Notes: a model not told the origin generated them from the sequence alone. Counted from the first letter of the stretch, positions 7,963-16,398 are shown. The stretch is 59,843 bases of DNA from an uncultured Clostridia bacterium (GCA_948852945.1 CAQPBJ010000011.1:1-59843), one strand, 5' to 3'. Made by a program: numbers and translations.

Positions 7963-8247
7963 ATGATGAAACGACAGGAGTTCTATGAAAGGGCTCAACA
8001 GCTGAGAGACCAATATAAGTGGTATACATTTGAAGGGCATGCTGTATGCACAATTCTTTCGGAAGTTTTTGATAATGGAGATGAACTGTCGAAAGAAATT
8101 GAAATTTTCAATGACGTGGGATATGAGTATCGTGAAAAATACGTATATAAACTCAGAAACGTACTCAAAGAGTTGGGTATCGAATGTGATGAATGTTGGT
8201 CATATGATGGCGAAAAATTCATTATTAGAGGTGCCAGATTTAGGTAG
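7963..8247 (+). CDS. Small protein of unknown function, about 94 residues
   Basis: The start is the ATG at 7963, with GAGGTG 7 bp upstream. A longer frame from 7888 has no ribosome binding site and would begin almost on the promoter. The protein is charged and predicted helical (FYERAQQLRDQYKWYTFEGH, then EIEIFNDVGYEYREKYVYKL). No family is recognised. It is another isolated unit with its own promoter and terminator and raised G+C. Confidence 0.65.
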   Translation: MMKRQEFYERAQQLRDQYKWYTFEGHAVCTILSEVFDNGDELSKEIEIFNDVGYEYREKYVYKLRNVLKELGIECDECWSYDGEKFIIRGARFR

Positions 8248-8272
8248 TTGAAGCGAGAACTGACTGACCTGT

Positions 8273-8302
8273 AAACCTGCTATTGAAATATATAGCAGGT
8301 TT
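8273..8302 (+). terminator. Probable terminator
   Basis: A 10- to 11-bp stem (AAACCTGCTA / TAGCAGGTTT) is followed by a T/A-rich tract. Confidence 0.7.
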
Positions 8303-8341
8303 ATATTGTATTATTTAAAATTAAGATATGTTAAATTTAAT

Positions 8342-8380
8342 AAGCTGTACGAGTGCTTGAAAAAAGTCACTCGTACAACT
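8342..8380 (+). repeat. Small palindromic repeat R2, copy B
   Basis: A perfect 10-bp inverted repeat (TGTACGAGTG / CACTCGTACA) encloses the loop CTTGAAAAAAGT. It lies just past the 3' end of the minus-strand bPH gene. Confidence 0.75.
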
Positions 8381-8391
8381 CATACATTTCG

Positions 8392-8766
8392 TTATAAAAT
8401 CTGATTAGATAAAAATTGTCCTAACTCTTGTATATTTGTTTTTGATGACAATTCAAATCTAATAGTTCCCATGCCACTAATTGTTACATCAAGTTCAGAG
8501 TCTAAATCAAAAGAACCAGCAGTTTCTATTGAGAATATTTGAATTTTTGAATAAGGAATAGATGTGTAATCTGTTTTTTTACCAGTTATTCCTTGAACAT
8601 TTATAGATATAATACGTTTGCTAGTAAAGACTAGCTTATCTCTCATAGATGAGAAAGCAAAAGTTACATTTTCATTAGGTATTAGTAGTGTTTTTGATAC
8701 ATCTTCTCCTTCTTTAGTAGATATTGGTTTTAGTTTAATAAGTGACTTGTTTGTAAAATCAATCAT
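8392..8766 (-). CDS. Bacterial PH-domain protein (bPH_1 type)
   Basis: This 124-residue protein matches the bacterial pleckstrin-homology family: a DKLVFTSKRIISINVQGITG strand pair, KTDYTSIPYSKI, then SIETAGSFDLDSELDVTISG. The length fits a single-domain member. Its role is unknown; these small soluble beta-barrels often form oligomers. AAGGAGAG precedes the ATG. It is flanked on both sides by R2 repeats (8342 and 8822). Confidence 0.85.
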   Translation of the reverse strand: MIDFTNKSLIKLKPISTKEGEDVSKTLLIPNENVTFAFSSMRDKLVFTSKRIISINVQGITGKKTDYTSIPYSKIQIFSIETAGSFDLDSELDVTISGMGTIRFELSSKTNIQELGQFLSNQIL

Positions 8767-8821
8767 TTTTTCTCTCCTTAATATATATATTATAACTTTG
8801 AAAACTTTTTTAACGAATACC

Positions 8822-8858
8822 GTTGTACGAGTGACTTTTTTTCAAGCATTCGTACAAC
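8822..8858 (-). repeat. Small palindromic repeat R2, copy C (inverted)
   Basis: GTTGTACGAGTG pairs with CATTCGTACAAC (12 bp, one mismatch) around a T-rich loop. It is in reverse orientation to copy B and lies next to the 3' end of the broken nucleotidyltransferase gene. Confidence 0.75.
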
Positions 8859-8874
8859 CTCCAATTTAAACACA

Positions 8875-9345
8875 TTAATATTTACTATTTATAAATTTTT
8901 CAATTTTATCTATTTTATCTAATCTGTCTAGATTTTTATATTCTTCTAATTCTTGTTTTACTTCTAAAACTTTCAATTTCATATCTTCATAATATATTTC
9001 ATGAATTTCATGTAGATGTTTTTTTTCCGACCAATTACCATTTTTTAATTTGTATCGAAAATCTCCCATTACTTCAATTTTTATTTTGCCTATCTTATAT
9101 ATTGAAAAATAAGAACTATACTTTTCTGTACTAGAATATTCAGGCTTTTGAATACATTATTCCTTTAATAATAAATAGATTTTATTGCTTCCTACTTCAT
9201 CAGTTAAAATATCTATATCATAATTAGGCACTACTTCTACTCCTTGAATTGCCAAAGATACACTTCCTGATATTATCCATAACGCTTCTGAATTACTTAA
9301 TTTGTCATAAACTTTTTTTAAAGCTTCTATAATTTCTCTGTGCAT
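8875..9345 (-). pseudogene. Nucleotidyltransferase-like gene split by an in-frame TAA
   Basis: Reading from the ATG at 9345 (GAGGAG upstream), 62 codons carry a nucleotidyltransferase-type start (WIISGSVSLAIQG, then NYDIDIL, the G-S and D-x-D pattern). A TAA follows at 9159-9157. The same frame stays open for another 94 codons (CIQKPEYSSTEKYSSYF ... IEVMGDFRYK ... KIEKFINSKY) to 8875. The two halves are one gene with a nonsense codon, not two genes. It is either a recent pseudogene or a sequencing error. TAA rules out the usual UGA or UAG recoding. Confidence 0.75.
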
Positions 9346-9656
9346 TTATTTCTCCTCTTTACTACTTTGTTAATTATATCATTTATATAATTTTTTTCTA
9401 GACGGTATATTATATTTTTTACCTTTCTTCATTTATATAAATGTACTTGTATTTTATATAAAAACCTGCTAAAATACTATCACTACTGGATTACCAGCAG
9501 AACACTTTTTCTATATAGTGTATATGTTTTATTTACTAGTTACTGTACTAGTATAGAGTTAATCTTAGAAAGAAGTATGTTGCGCGCAATGTCCTTTGTC
9601 TTATTTTACTAGTTTGACACTGTTAATTTTACTTGAGCGAAAGGTAAAGGTATGAG
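9346..9656. other. Intergenic region with promoter and long leader
   Basis: About 310 bp without a gene. It holds the promoter at 9447-9475 and an inferred untranslated leader of about 175 nt before the lipoprotein gene. ACTAGT-like words recur in the leader, but no convincing riboswitch fold is seen. Confidence 0.5.
9447..9475 (+). promoter_or_regulatory. Sigma-A promoter of the lipoprotein gene
   Basis: TTGTAT (9447-9452), a 17-bp spacer and TAAAAT (9470-9475). The gene starts about 180 bp downstream. Confidence 0.65.
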
Positions 9657-10220
9657 ATGAAAAAGATATTATATTTATTACTTCTTTTGTTGTTTATGAC
9701 GGGATGTGCTTCTGATGGAGAGGCTGAAGAAAGCTACTTTGTTACTATGGACATTAACAGTTTAACTGATGATGGATATGTGGTGGTAAAGGAGCATGAA
9801 TTTAAGCCTTATGAATCTTCTGAAACACTTTGTCCTGAAATTCCGGGAGTTTCAAGCGTACTTGCGTGTAACAGTTCTGGTGAAGTGATTATTTTCTATG
9901 AAGATGGCAATAACAAGTCATTTTTATTTGAAGATGAGAATATTGATATTGATTATGTAACAAAATCTGATAGCAAATATTCTCCTTGTATCATCAGAAG
10001 CGAGAATTGCGTTTATGCGTATGACGTTGATTCAGCAGATTTTCATATGATAGCTAATGATTTTCTATTTTATCTTGAGAGCCATCAGGATAAATACTAT
10101 TATGTGAATACTGCACACTCTCTTGTGGATTCAGATGGGAACATTTATTGCCAAAACGTTGTCGGCGTCAGAGATGACTATAATTTCAATCATACGATTG
10201 TTTATATAAATGACAAATAA
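9657..10220 (+). CDS. Predicted lipoprotein of unknown function
   Basis: This 187-residue protein has a lipoprotein signal peptide (KKILYLLLLLLFMTGC, lipobox MTGC with Cys17). The remainder is acidic and beta-rich (YFVTMDINSL, EVIIFYEDG, YYYVNTAHSLV) and resembles a fragment of a beta-propeller or repeat protein, but no family is recognised. It should be tethered to the outer face of the membrane. It is a single transcription unit with raised G+C relative to its neighbours. Confidence 0.75.
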   Translation: MKKILYLLLLLLFMTGCASDGEAEESYFVTMDINSLTDDGYVVVKEHEFKPYESSETLCPEIPGVSSVLACNSSGEVIIFYEDGNNKSFLFEDENIDIDYVTKSDSKYSPCIIRSENCVYAYDVDSADFHMIANDFLFYLESHQDKYYYVNTAHSLVDSDGNIYCQNVVGVRDDYNFNHTIVYINDK

Positions 10221-10298
10221 TGCAATAATGTTTTTATGAATGTAATTATGTCTTTAAAAACGCGCAACTAATTCTTCTTAACCTAGTTAACAAAAATG

Positions 10299-10335
10299 GA
10301 GCCCTCTCTTAAATATTTTTAGAGGGCTCTATTGA
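10299..10335 (+). terminator. Terminator hairpin
   Basis: A 9-bp stem (GAGCCCTCT / AGAGGGCTC) with an AT-rich loop follows the lipoprotein gene. The T-run is poor. Confidence 0.65.
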
Positions 10336-10373
10336 CTTTAATATTTTGAAATTTATATATCCATAAATCCATT

Positions 10374-10414
10374 ATAAGCCGCTAGAAACACGTTCTAGCG
10401 GCTTATCTTTTTTT
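10374..10414. terminator. Strong bidirectional terminator hairpin
   Basis: A perfect 14-bp stem (ATAAGCCGCTAGAA / TTCTAGCGGCTTAT) is followed by CT7 on the plus strand. It sits between two convergent genes. Confidence 0.85.
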
Positions 10415-10420
10415 GTCAGC

Positions 10421-11233
10421 TTACATTTCTGCACTCTCCTCCTCTTCATCGTCTAAACCCATTGCAATAACCATAAATCCTATTGGGCAACAGTCTTCTG
10501 GTATCTCTGCTTCCATCTTGTCAAAAAGTTGAACTCCAGCTAATGCAACTTCCAATTCTTTTTCTGTTGGTTTGTTTGTCACAAATATTTGCAAAAACCT
10601 GAATATTCCATACTTTTTTCCGAGCATACTAAATACCAAAACTAAGATAAAAAGAATAACATACACATAAAACTTTATGAAAGGGGCTAACGCAATTATG
10701 ATAGATACTAGTCCGAAACTTACGATTTTGTCAATGTAGCTTCTGCTTCCACATTTTTTTTCAAACTGTGATGCTCTTTTTATTTCTTCTATGCTTGGTA
10801 TCCCTCCTTTTGTTTGATATGCATTTATTGCTTTATGCTCTGCTGCGTGAAATCTGCCTACGGATTTATATTTTCCTAATTTTACTTTGCAGGACAGTTG
10901 ACAGAATTTTATAAGATCTCTTAATGCAATCATTGAGAAATATATAAGCGCTATAGCTATTGATACTTGCTTGCTTATAATTATGCTCAATATTGCTATT
11001 ATTCCTATTGCAATCTTACAATATGATTCTGTCTTTTCTACTTTCTTTTGGTCTGTTTTTATTGATACCCCCATTTCTCTAATACAGCTGATTACTGTTG
11101 GCAACACCTGGGTTTTTATTTCACCAGATGAATCGATAGTTGCTTCGTAGGTTAGTGCAGGAATTTTGTTGGAACGGAAAACTATTCCATCTTCCTTAGA
11201 CCGCGCATCGAATATTTCTTTTTTTTCTGTCAT
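10421..11233 (-). CDS. DUF1385-like (YqhQ-family) membrane protein
   Basis: This 270-residue protein has the family signature GRFHAAEHKAINAYQTKG (about residues 127-144) and a following KKCGSRS. Hydrophobic segments lie at about 72-105 and 170-210, and the C-terminus is acidic. Family members are integral membrane proteins of unknown function. AGGAGG precedes the ATG. It is a single gene with its own promoter (11266-11294). Its base composition is somewhat richer in G+C than the housekeeping genes here. Confidence 0.75.
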   Translation of the reverse strand: MTEKKEIFDARSKEDGIVFRSNKIPALTYEATIDSSGEIKTQVLPTVISCIREMGVSIKTDQKKVEKTESYCKIAIGIIAILSIIISKQVSIAIALIYFSMIALRDLIKFCQLSCKVKLGKYKSVGRFHAAEHKAINAYQTKGGIPSIEEIKRASQFEKKCGSRSYIDKIVSFGLVSIIIALAPFIKFYVYVILFILVLVFSMLGKKYGIFRFLQIFVTNKPTEKELEVALAGVQLFDKMEAEIPEDCCPIGFMVIAMGLDDEEEESAEM

Positions 11234-11265
11234 AGTCTGCTGACCTCCTAAATTTTTTCTATAAT

Positions 11266-11294
11266 ATTATATCACAGATTTACATAATGTTCAA
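11266..11294 (-). promoter_or_regulatory. Sigma-A promoter of the DUF1385-like gene
   Basis: On the minus strand TTGAAC (11294-11289), a 17-bp spacer and TATAAT (11271-11266). Confidence 0.8.
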
Positions 11295-11391
11295 TTTTTT
11301 GTTTTTTAGTTTCCTTGTTTTTCTATCATTTGCCGAGCTCAGCATATTGCAATTAGCAGTTTTCTACTGCTTGTCCTATTTCTTAGCTAAA

Positions 11392-11420
11392 TTGAATTAT
11401 TATGTCAATTATGGTATAAT
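11392..11420 (+). promoter_or_regulatory. Sigma-A promoter
   Basis: TTGAAT (11392-11397), a 17-bp spacer and TATAAT (11415-11420), preceded by ATGG as at 17416-17425. Confidence 0.8.
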
Positions 11421-11483
11421 TTTTATATATGCAATATTAATTTGAACGTTGGCAAAAAATACATCATTATAGGAGGTACTTAT

Positions 11484-11933
11484 ATGCATGCCAAGGATTT
11501 AGTAAACCAGATCAAAGGGTACAATTCCCATGAAACGGAGATCTTCGATCTCAGCGCAGACCTGCTGCTTGCTGACATCCGGAACAAATTGGAGGATATC
11601 TACAACAGTGGTCAGTGGAGCATGATGATTGGGGTCACACAGCTCGGGATTGCCCTCAGAAAGGTTAGCCACGACTTCAAGACTTTTGAGATTGGAATTT
11701 TGGACGCCTACCCTATGCACTTTGGTCACACTTTTCATGATGATTACCCGGAGGTTCCCTCGTACCGCAAATTTATCGACAGCGGTGACTACAAAAATGA
11801 GGAGATTCTCGGTTTTCAGGGTGAAGAGATTGAGCTCCTTACGCCATTTCTTAGGGCTTTGAGCTACAAGGGCATTGGCGCCTATGTCGATCTCGACAAT
11901 GATCAACTGGTTTTTCCACTTAATATTCAGTAA
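11484..11933 (+). CDS. Protein of unknown function, 149 residues, G+C-rich cassette
   Basis: AGGAGG (11471-11476) fixes the ATG at 11484; a longer frame from a TTG at 11442 has no ribosome binding site. The protein begins MHAKDLVNQIKGYNSHETE and contains EIGILDAYPMHFGHTFHDD with three His. No family is recognised. The coding sequence is near 50% G+C by eye, far above the flanking genes, a clear sign of foreign origin. The unit has its own promoter and hairpin. Confidence 0.7.
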   Translation: MHAKDLVNQIKGYNSHETEIFDLSADLLLADIRNKLEDIYNSGQWSMMIGVTQLGIALRKVSHDFKTFEIGILDAYPMHFGHTFHDDYPEVPSYRKFIDSGDYKNEEILGFQGEEIELLTPFLRALSYKGIGAYVDLDNDQLVFPLNIQ

Positions 11934-11948
11934 TATCCATGTTCAACA

Positions 11949-11979
11949 CTAAAGGGTCGCACACGTTGCGACCCTTTAG
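11949..11979 (+). terminator. Strong hairpin after the cassette gene
   Basis: A perfect 13-bp stem (CTAAAGGGTCGCA / TGCGACCCTTTAG). No good T-run follows on the plus strand, so it may act partly as an RNA stabiliser. Confidence 0.65.
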
Positions 11980-11994
11980 CGGTTATATAATCTT

Positions 11995-12777
11995 TTATCT
12001 TTCTTCATATTCTCTTTCATTGCATACATATATATAATTTTTTCTTCCAAATGAATCTGTATGCATTATCTTTTTTACATTTTTTAATTTCTCTATTTCT
12101 TTTTCAAGTTCTTCTGAAGAATGAATTTCTTTACCATTAAATCTCATATGATATATTTCTGCATTACCACTAATATTAAAAATTGTTGGTTTTCTTGTTT
12201 TAGTTAAAATTTCTGCACATTGTGGAACTTTTGCTCCTACTATAAAATTTGTCCAATCCATCATATCTTCTGATGTCTCATGAAATTCTCCTTGAACTAC
12301 TCTGAGCATTCCTCCATTTTCTTGTTTTGGTATTGTAAATTCTTTTTTAGAAACTGGATCAACTACTACAACTGCATATCCTAATGCTGCTAACTTTCTT
12401 CCTAAGTGGCAATGTTCTCCATCTCCTACACATAGCACTCTTGGATATTTTGCTTTAGGATAGTTCTTCTTTACATACCCTAAAATTATATTACTTTGTG
12501 TTGGTACTACATTATACCAATCTAAAAAGTCTATCCAAATTTCTTGTTCTCTTAACTCATCTATACTTGCTGGTCTTCTAACTCCTGTATCATGATGTGG
12601 ATATCCCATTGACATATCTAATCTATCTAGTTCTTCAAATATCTTTGCTGTTAATGCTTGTAGTTCATCTATACTTAAATTGTCTGGATTCTCTATCGTA
12701 ACCTTTTTACCATTTTCTATTAGTCCTGTTCTATATTTAAAAACTTCTTCCATACTAATATTAGAGCTTTTTTCCAT
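11995..12777 (-). CDS. Protein of unknown function with a Rossmann-like motif
   Basis: This 260-residue soluble protein has a stretch resembling a nucleotide- or SAM-binding Rossmann turn (PRVLCVGDGEHCHLGRKLAA then VVVVDP, about residues 112-140), preceded by a helical region with YPHHDTGVRRP. It could be a methyltransferase-like enzyme, but the family is not recognised. AGGAGG precedes the ATG. AT-rich codon use matches the chromosome. Confidence 0.65.
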   Translation of the reverse strand: MEKSSNISMEEVFKYRTGLIENGKKVTIENPDNLSIDELQALTAKIFEELDRLDMSMGYPHHDTGVRRPASIDELREQEIWIDFLDWYNVVPTQSNIILGYVKKNYPKAKYPRVLCVGDGEHCHLGRKLAALGYAVVVVDPVSKKEFTIPKQENGGMLRVVQGEFHETSEDMMDWTNFIVGAKVPQCAEILTKTRKPTIFNISGNAEIYHMRFNGKEIHSSEELEKEIEKLKNVKKIMHTDSFGRKNYIYVCNEREYEER

Positions 12778-12853
12778 ATATACCTCCTAAATTTTTTAAC
12801 TATTTGATTATATCATATTATTTCTTATTTTTCAATTATGTAAACCTTATACA

Positions 12854-12882
12854 TTGACATATTGTATCAATGAGAGTAAAAT
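12854..12882 (+). promoter_or_regulatory. Sigma-A promoter
   Basis: TTGACA (12854-12859), a 17-bp spacer and TAAAAT (12877-12882). Confidence 0.8.
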
Positions 12883-12915
12883 ATATTTTACGAATAATTT
12901 TAGTGGAGGTACTCT

Positions 12916-13134
12916 ATGTCTACAGAAGAGCTTATCGAAGAATGCAATGATGAGTGTCGGGAATGCCTAAAAAGTTTTCAGAAGGATAATATTGAATTTA
13001 GACCTTCGATGTGTAGGTACTGTCCAACAGGACAAAAGCTTCACGAGCTTTTAAAACGTCAAGACACGTCTGAACAGCAGTGGGACCTTATCGATTGGTC
13101 CTCCAGTCCTTGGAAAGATTATTATCACGGATGA
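12916..13134 (+). CDS. Small Cys-rich protein, 72 residues
   Basis: The start ATG follows GTGGAGG. Five Cys residues lie in the first 40 residues (ECNDECREC, then MCRYCPTG), arranged like a metal-binding knuckle. The C-terminus is Trp-rich. No family is recognised. It is a single unit with a consensus promoter and a long terminator, and its G+C is above the surroundings. Confidence 0.65.
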   Translation: MSTEELIEECNDECRECLKSFQKDNIEFRPSMCRYCPTGQKLHELLKRQDTSEQQWDLIDWSSSPWKDYYHG

Positions 13135-13137
13135 ATG

Positions 13138-13186
13138 AAGCTAGCAGTCACGGAAGTATAGTATTCCGCGACTGCTAGCTTTTATT
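13138..13186. terminator. Intrinsic terminator after the Cys-rich gene
   Basis: A long stem (AAGCTAGCAGTC, then CGGAA, paired with TTCCG and GACTGCTAGCTT; one mismatch) is followed by TTTATTTATA. It probably serves both convergent genes. Confidence 0.85.
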
Positions 13187-13195
13187 TATATATTT

Positions 13196-14206
13196 TTATT
13201 CTTTTGATTTACTTTTTTGATATTCTTTATATACTTTTTGGAATTCTTTTTCTCTCATTTCAAAAATTCTTAGTGCCATTTTCTTATGTGCTTCGTCTAA
13301 GTGTGTATATGTTGCTAGTTCTGCTTCTAAGTCTTCTAATGTAAATGCTGTAACTTTCTTATATGCTCTTTCTGCTTGATCTGGATATCTTTCAAATATA
13401 TGATTTAATAACTGTTCTGCTGTTGGTACAGTGTAATTATAAGGAACTCCATATTGTGTTTTTAGTTCATATGCCATACTTTGTTTAAATTCTTCATCTG
13501 GTTTTTCTAATGTCTTTTCTATCCATTCATTATTGATTCCCATTAAAAACATGTTGTGTGATGCTAAATAATATGGTGATAGTGTTGCATTTTTGTGGTC
13601 ATACAAATCTATATTTGTTTTACCATGTATTCCTAGTTTTAGTCCAAACATTGCTCTATCTACAAGCTCTTGTCTCATTTTATCTACTTCTGTTTTTGAA
13701 TACTCGTGTTTTGGTTTACTTCCTCTACTAACTAGATAATATACATTTGATTCTACATATTCTTCAAAGTTCATTTTTTGAACTCTACCTCTATCTTGTT
13801 CTCTTCTTCTTTTTGCTGCTTGTTCATTTTCAGTTAAGTATGTACCTTCTATAACATCTTCTGCTGCGTGTGATACGTTTCTTCCGAATATTGGATCTAT
13901 ACCAGTATATACTAATGATGATTCAAAAAATGAATCTCTATAGGTTGTTTTATTTATATCATTTATTAAATAAAAACCTAGCTCTGTTTCTGGTACATTT
14001 ATTCCACATTTTTTCCCTATAATGTGCATTAAATATGGTGTATAAAAGCTAGCGTCATCTGTTGATTTTTTATTATAAAGTAATCCGTATTTTCCAGCCT
14101 TTTTGTTATGTAATACATAATGTTTTCCTCTTTCTGGACCAATGGCTTGCATTACTACTTCGTATTCATCTGGATTAAATGCTTTAAATTCTGATTTTTC
14201 TTGCAT
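13196..14206 (-). CDS. Protein of unknown function, possibly distant HipA-like kinase
   Basis: This 336-residue soluble protein is not firmly recognised. The segments VLHNKKAGKYGLLYNKK with PYLMHIIGKKCGINVPETEL, and later DRAMFGLKLGIHGKTNIDLY followed by LSPYYL, recall the nucleotide-binding lobe and the catalytic-loop layout of HipA-type kinases. The match is weak and the catalytic residues are not clear. AAAGGAG precedes the ATG. No antitoxin-like partner is adjacent, so a toxin-antitoxin role is not claimed. Confidence 0.5.
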   Translation of the reverse strand: MQEKSEFKAFNPDEYEVVMQAIGPERGKHYVLHNKKAGKYGLLYNKKSTDDASFYTPYLMHIIGKKCGINVPETELGFYLINDINKTTYRDSFFESSLVYTGIDPIFGRNVSHAAEDVIEGTYLTENEQAAKRRREQDRGRVQKMNFEEYVESNVYYLVSRGSKPKHEYSKTEVDKMRQELVDRAMFGLKLGIHGKTNIDLYDHKNATLSPYYLASHNMFLMGINNEWIEKTLEKPDEEFKQSMAYELKTQYGVPYNYTVPTAEQLLNHIFERYPDQAERAYKKVTAFTLEDLEAELATYTHLDEAHKKMALRIFEMREKEFQKVYKEYQKSKSKE

Positions 14207-14268
14207 ATATTTTTCTCCTTTTATTAATATTGCTATTTTAACATACTTTCAGGCTTTTTTCAACTTTT

Positions 14269-14300
14269 AAAAGCTAGAGAATCACTTTTCTCTAGCTTTT
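14269..14300 (-). terminator. Intrinsic terminator of the HAD gene
   Basis: A perfect 12-bp stem (AAAAGCTAGAGA / TCTCTAGCTTTT) overlaps the stop codon of the minus-strand gene. Confidence 0.75.
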
Positions 14301-14829
14301 ATTCTATATATGGGTTTCCTCTATTAATACTTGGTTGATTATTTAATAGTCGTAGTGCATAGCTGTATTCTCTTTCTGTGAATCCTTTATCTTTATTGCA
14401 TATTACCATAAAATTTTGTAATTCTCTACTTATTTCTGATGGATTATCTTCTAATATTATAAATTTTTCTATTTCTTTATGTTTTTCTAGATATATTTTT
14501 ATTTCCATGTCTTTATTAAAATCTGTTGCTGGTGTATGTCCATATATGTATGTATAGTCGTCTAGACCACTATCATATAATATTCTTTTGTAACTTCTTA
14601 ATATATATTCTCCATTTTCATCTTTTTCTTGTGTGTTTCTCCATTTTTTGCAATCTACAACAACAGCCATTTTCTTTTCTTTGCACAACTTATTTAATAA
14701 TTTTATAGCATTGTAATTGTTTACTTTTCCGTCACTTGGATTATTATAGTCTTGTCTATAACTTCCATCTACATCATATCCACTACTTGTATTTATTACT
14801 CCATCAAAATCTAGAAATATTACATTCAT
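14299..14829 (-). CDS. HAD-superfamily hydrolase-like protein
   Basis: This 176-residue protein starts with the HAD nucleophile motif (VIFLDFDGVIN, residues 3-13, Asp7 and Asp9) and ends with FIILEDNPSEI as the acidic motif IV. It resembles the stand-alone HAD domain also found in RNA-repair proteins. It probably hydrolyses a phosphate monoester; the substrate is unknown. A GGGG-type ribosome binding site precedes the ATG. Confidence 0.7.
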   Translation of the reverse strand: MNVIFLDFDGVINTSSGYDVDGSYRQDYNNPSDGKVNNYNAIKLLNKLCKEKKMAVVVDCKKWRNTQEKDENGEYILRSYKRILYDSGLDDYTYIYGHTPATDFNKDMEIKIYLEKHKEIEKFIILEDNPSEISRELQNFMVICNKDKGFTEREYSYALRLLNNQPSINRGNPYIE

Positions 14830-14928
14830 TTTATTTTCCCCTTTTTTATATATTTTATAGTTAATTTTTTCTTATTTCAACTCTGTTTATGATATAATTT
14901 GTATATATTATTTATTAGGAGATTATTT

Positions 14929-15363
14929 ATGAAAAAACAATATTGTGCTTCTGTTTATATTATTGATTTCAGAAATGAAACTGTGCTTTTAATGTTTAAT
15001 AAAAAACTTAATAAGTGGTTGCAACCTGGTGGACATATAGAGGATGACGAGCTTCCTTTTGAAACCTGTATAAGAGAAGCTAAAGAAGAAACTGGCATGG
15101 ATATATCTTTGTTAAACCAATATAATTTTACTAACTTTTGTTATCAGCCTGTTTTTGTTGAGCATTATATAAATAATGTTGGCGATATGATTGATTTCCA
15201 GTTTATAGGCACTCCTAAAACTAATTCATTATCTATTAATTCTGAAAATAATTTAGTTAAATGGCAAAAGATTGAAGATATTGATTTTCAAGATGATATT
15301 GATAATGAAATTAAGGTAAAAGTAAAACTTTTATTAAAAAAATATGTTAATTCTGATTCTTAA
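14929..15363 (+). CDS. NUDIX hydrolase
   Basis: This protein of about 144 residues has a complete NUDIX box: G-x5-E-x7-REAKEETGM beginning at PGGHIEDDE (about residues 33-56). It should hydrolyse a nucleoside diphosphate linked to another group. TTAGGAG sets the start at 14929; the frame extends upstream to 14899 without a ribosome binding site. TATAAT lies at 14893-14898 with a poor -35. The 3' end overlaps by 4 bp with the convergent M20 gene. Confidence 0.85.
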   Translation: MKKQYCASVYIIDFRNETVLLMFNKKLNKWLQPGGHIEDDELPFETCIREAKEETGMDISLLNQYNFTNFCYQPVFVEHYINNVGDMIDFQFIGTPKTNSLSINSENNLVKWQKIEDIDFQDDIDNEIKVKVKLLLKKYVNSDS

Positions 15364-16388
15364 TTGCATAACTTTTCAATTATTTCTTTATACTGTTTTA
15401 TTGTTTTTTGATAACTTTCTATACTTATATGTTCATCTATTTCATGTGCTGTGACTGGCCCTGGTCCTAATATAATTTTTTTGACTTTAGGGTCTTTTAT
15501 TAGACTTGCCTCTGTCATAAAGTTTGCTGTTTTGCCTTCTTTTATGAATTCTATTTCATTTAAAAAGGGTTTTATTTCTTCTATAATTTTTATTTCAAAA
15601 TCGTATTTTAAATCTAAGTCTTCAAGTTTTTCTTTTATTTTTTTAGTATGAATATCTTTTATAGTTCTGAAATCTAAACATGCTTTTGCTGATGCTGGTA
15701 TTGAGTTTTTGGCACTTCCTCCCTCTAATATTCCTATATTCATTGTTGTATATGGTATTTCAAAATAATTTTCTTTTTCATTTTTTATTTGATTTTCATA
15801 AAAAATATTTAATTCGTTTAAAGCTTTAATTGCATTTATGTTTGCACTTTTTCCTTTTTCTGGATTACTTGAATGTGCTTTTATTCCTTTAAAGTATAAT
15901 TCGCATTCTAATAGACCTTTGCCTCCTACTAAATAGTCATTATTAGTTGGTTCTCCAAAAATCATTAGTTCTGGAAATTCTTCATTTGAATTTACTATAT
16001 CATATGTTCCTGAAAAACCTATTTCTTCGTCATAGGTAAAATATGCTTTTATTCCATATTTTAATTTTGTTAAATCTATTTTAGATATACTTTCTATAAA
16101 TGCCGCTATTCCACCTTTCATATCGCATGTTCCTAATCCATATACGTTTCCATCTTTTTCTGCTAATTTAAATGGATTTGTTTTCCAGCCTTCTATATAT
16201 TCTACTGTATCAGTGTGTCCTAAGAATCCTACTTTAGGATTTTCTCCATATTGCATTATTAGATATTTTCCTTTGTAGCTAGTTTTAAATCCTAGGTTTA
16301 ATAACTTTTCTTCTATGTAATTTATTATTTCTTTATTTTCTTTGTCTTTTATTGTGTTATAACTTACTAGTTTTTCTAAAATTTCCAT
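15360..16388 (-). CDS. M20-family metallo-hydrolase (DapE/ArgE-like)
   Basis: This 342-residue protein has the M20 metal-site signatures: GFLGHTDTVEY (about residues 53-63), YGLGTCDMKGGIAAF (about 87-101), TYDEEIGFSGT and FGEPTNN, and a dimerisation domain starting at GIKAHSSNP. The family removes acyl groups from amino acids or cleaves dipeptides using zinc. It lies just downstream of the DapF-like racemase gene with its GAGGAGG overlapping that gene's end, so they form one operon. Because this genome has dapL, a succinyl-DAP desuccinylase is not required. Confidence 0.8.
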   Translation of the reverse strand: MEILEKLVSYNTIKDKENKEIINYIEEKLLNLGFKTSYKGKYLIMQYGENPKVGFLGHTDTVEYIEGWKTNPFKLAEKDGNVYGLGTCDMKGGIAAFIESISKIDLTKLKYGIKAYFTYDEEIGFSGTYDIVNSNEEFPELMIFGEPTNNDYLVGGKGLLECELYFKGIKAHSSNPEKGKSANINAIKALNELNIFYENQIKNEKENYFEIPYTTMNIGILEGGSAKNSIPASAKACLDFRTIKDIHTKKIKEKLEDLDLKYDFEIKIIEEIKPFLNEIEFIKEGKTANFMTEASLIKDPKVKKIILGPGPVTAHEIDEHISIESYQKTIKQYKEIIEKLCN

Positions 16389-16398
16389 TTTTCCTCCT

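Noticed and set aside
9157..9159. Stop-codon recoding (selenocysteine or pyrrolysine) in the nucleotidyltransferase gene
   Set aside because: The codon is TAA, not TGA or TAG, and no recoding element is seen. Mutation or sequence error is simpler.
13196..14206. HipA-type toxin of a toxin-antitoxin pair
   Set aside because: Similarity is weak and there is no small DNA-binding partner gene next to it.
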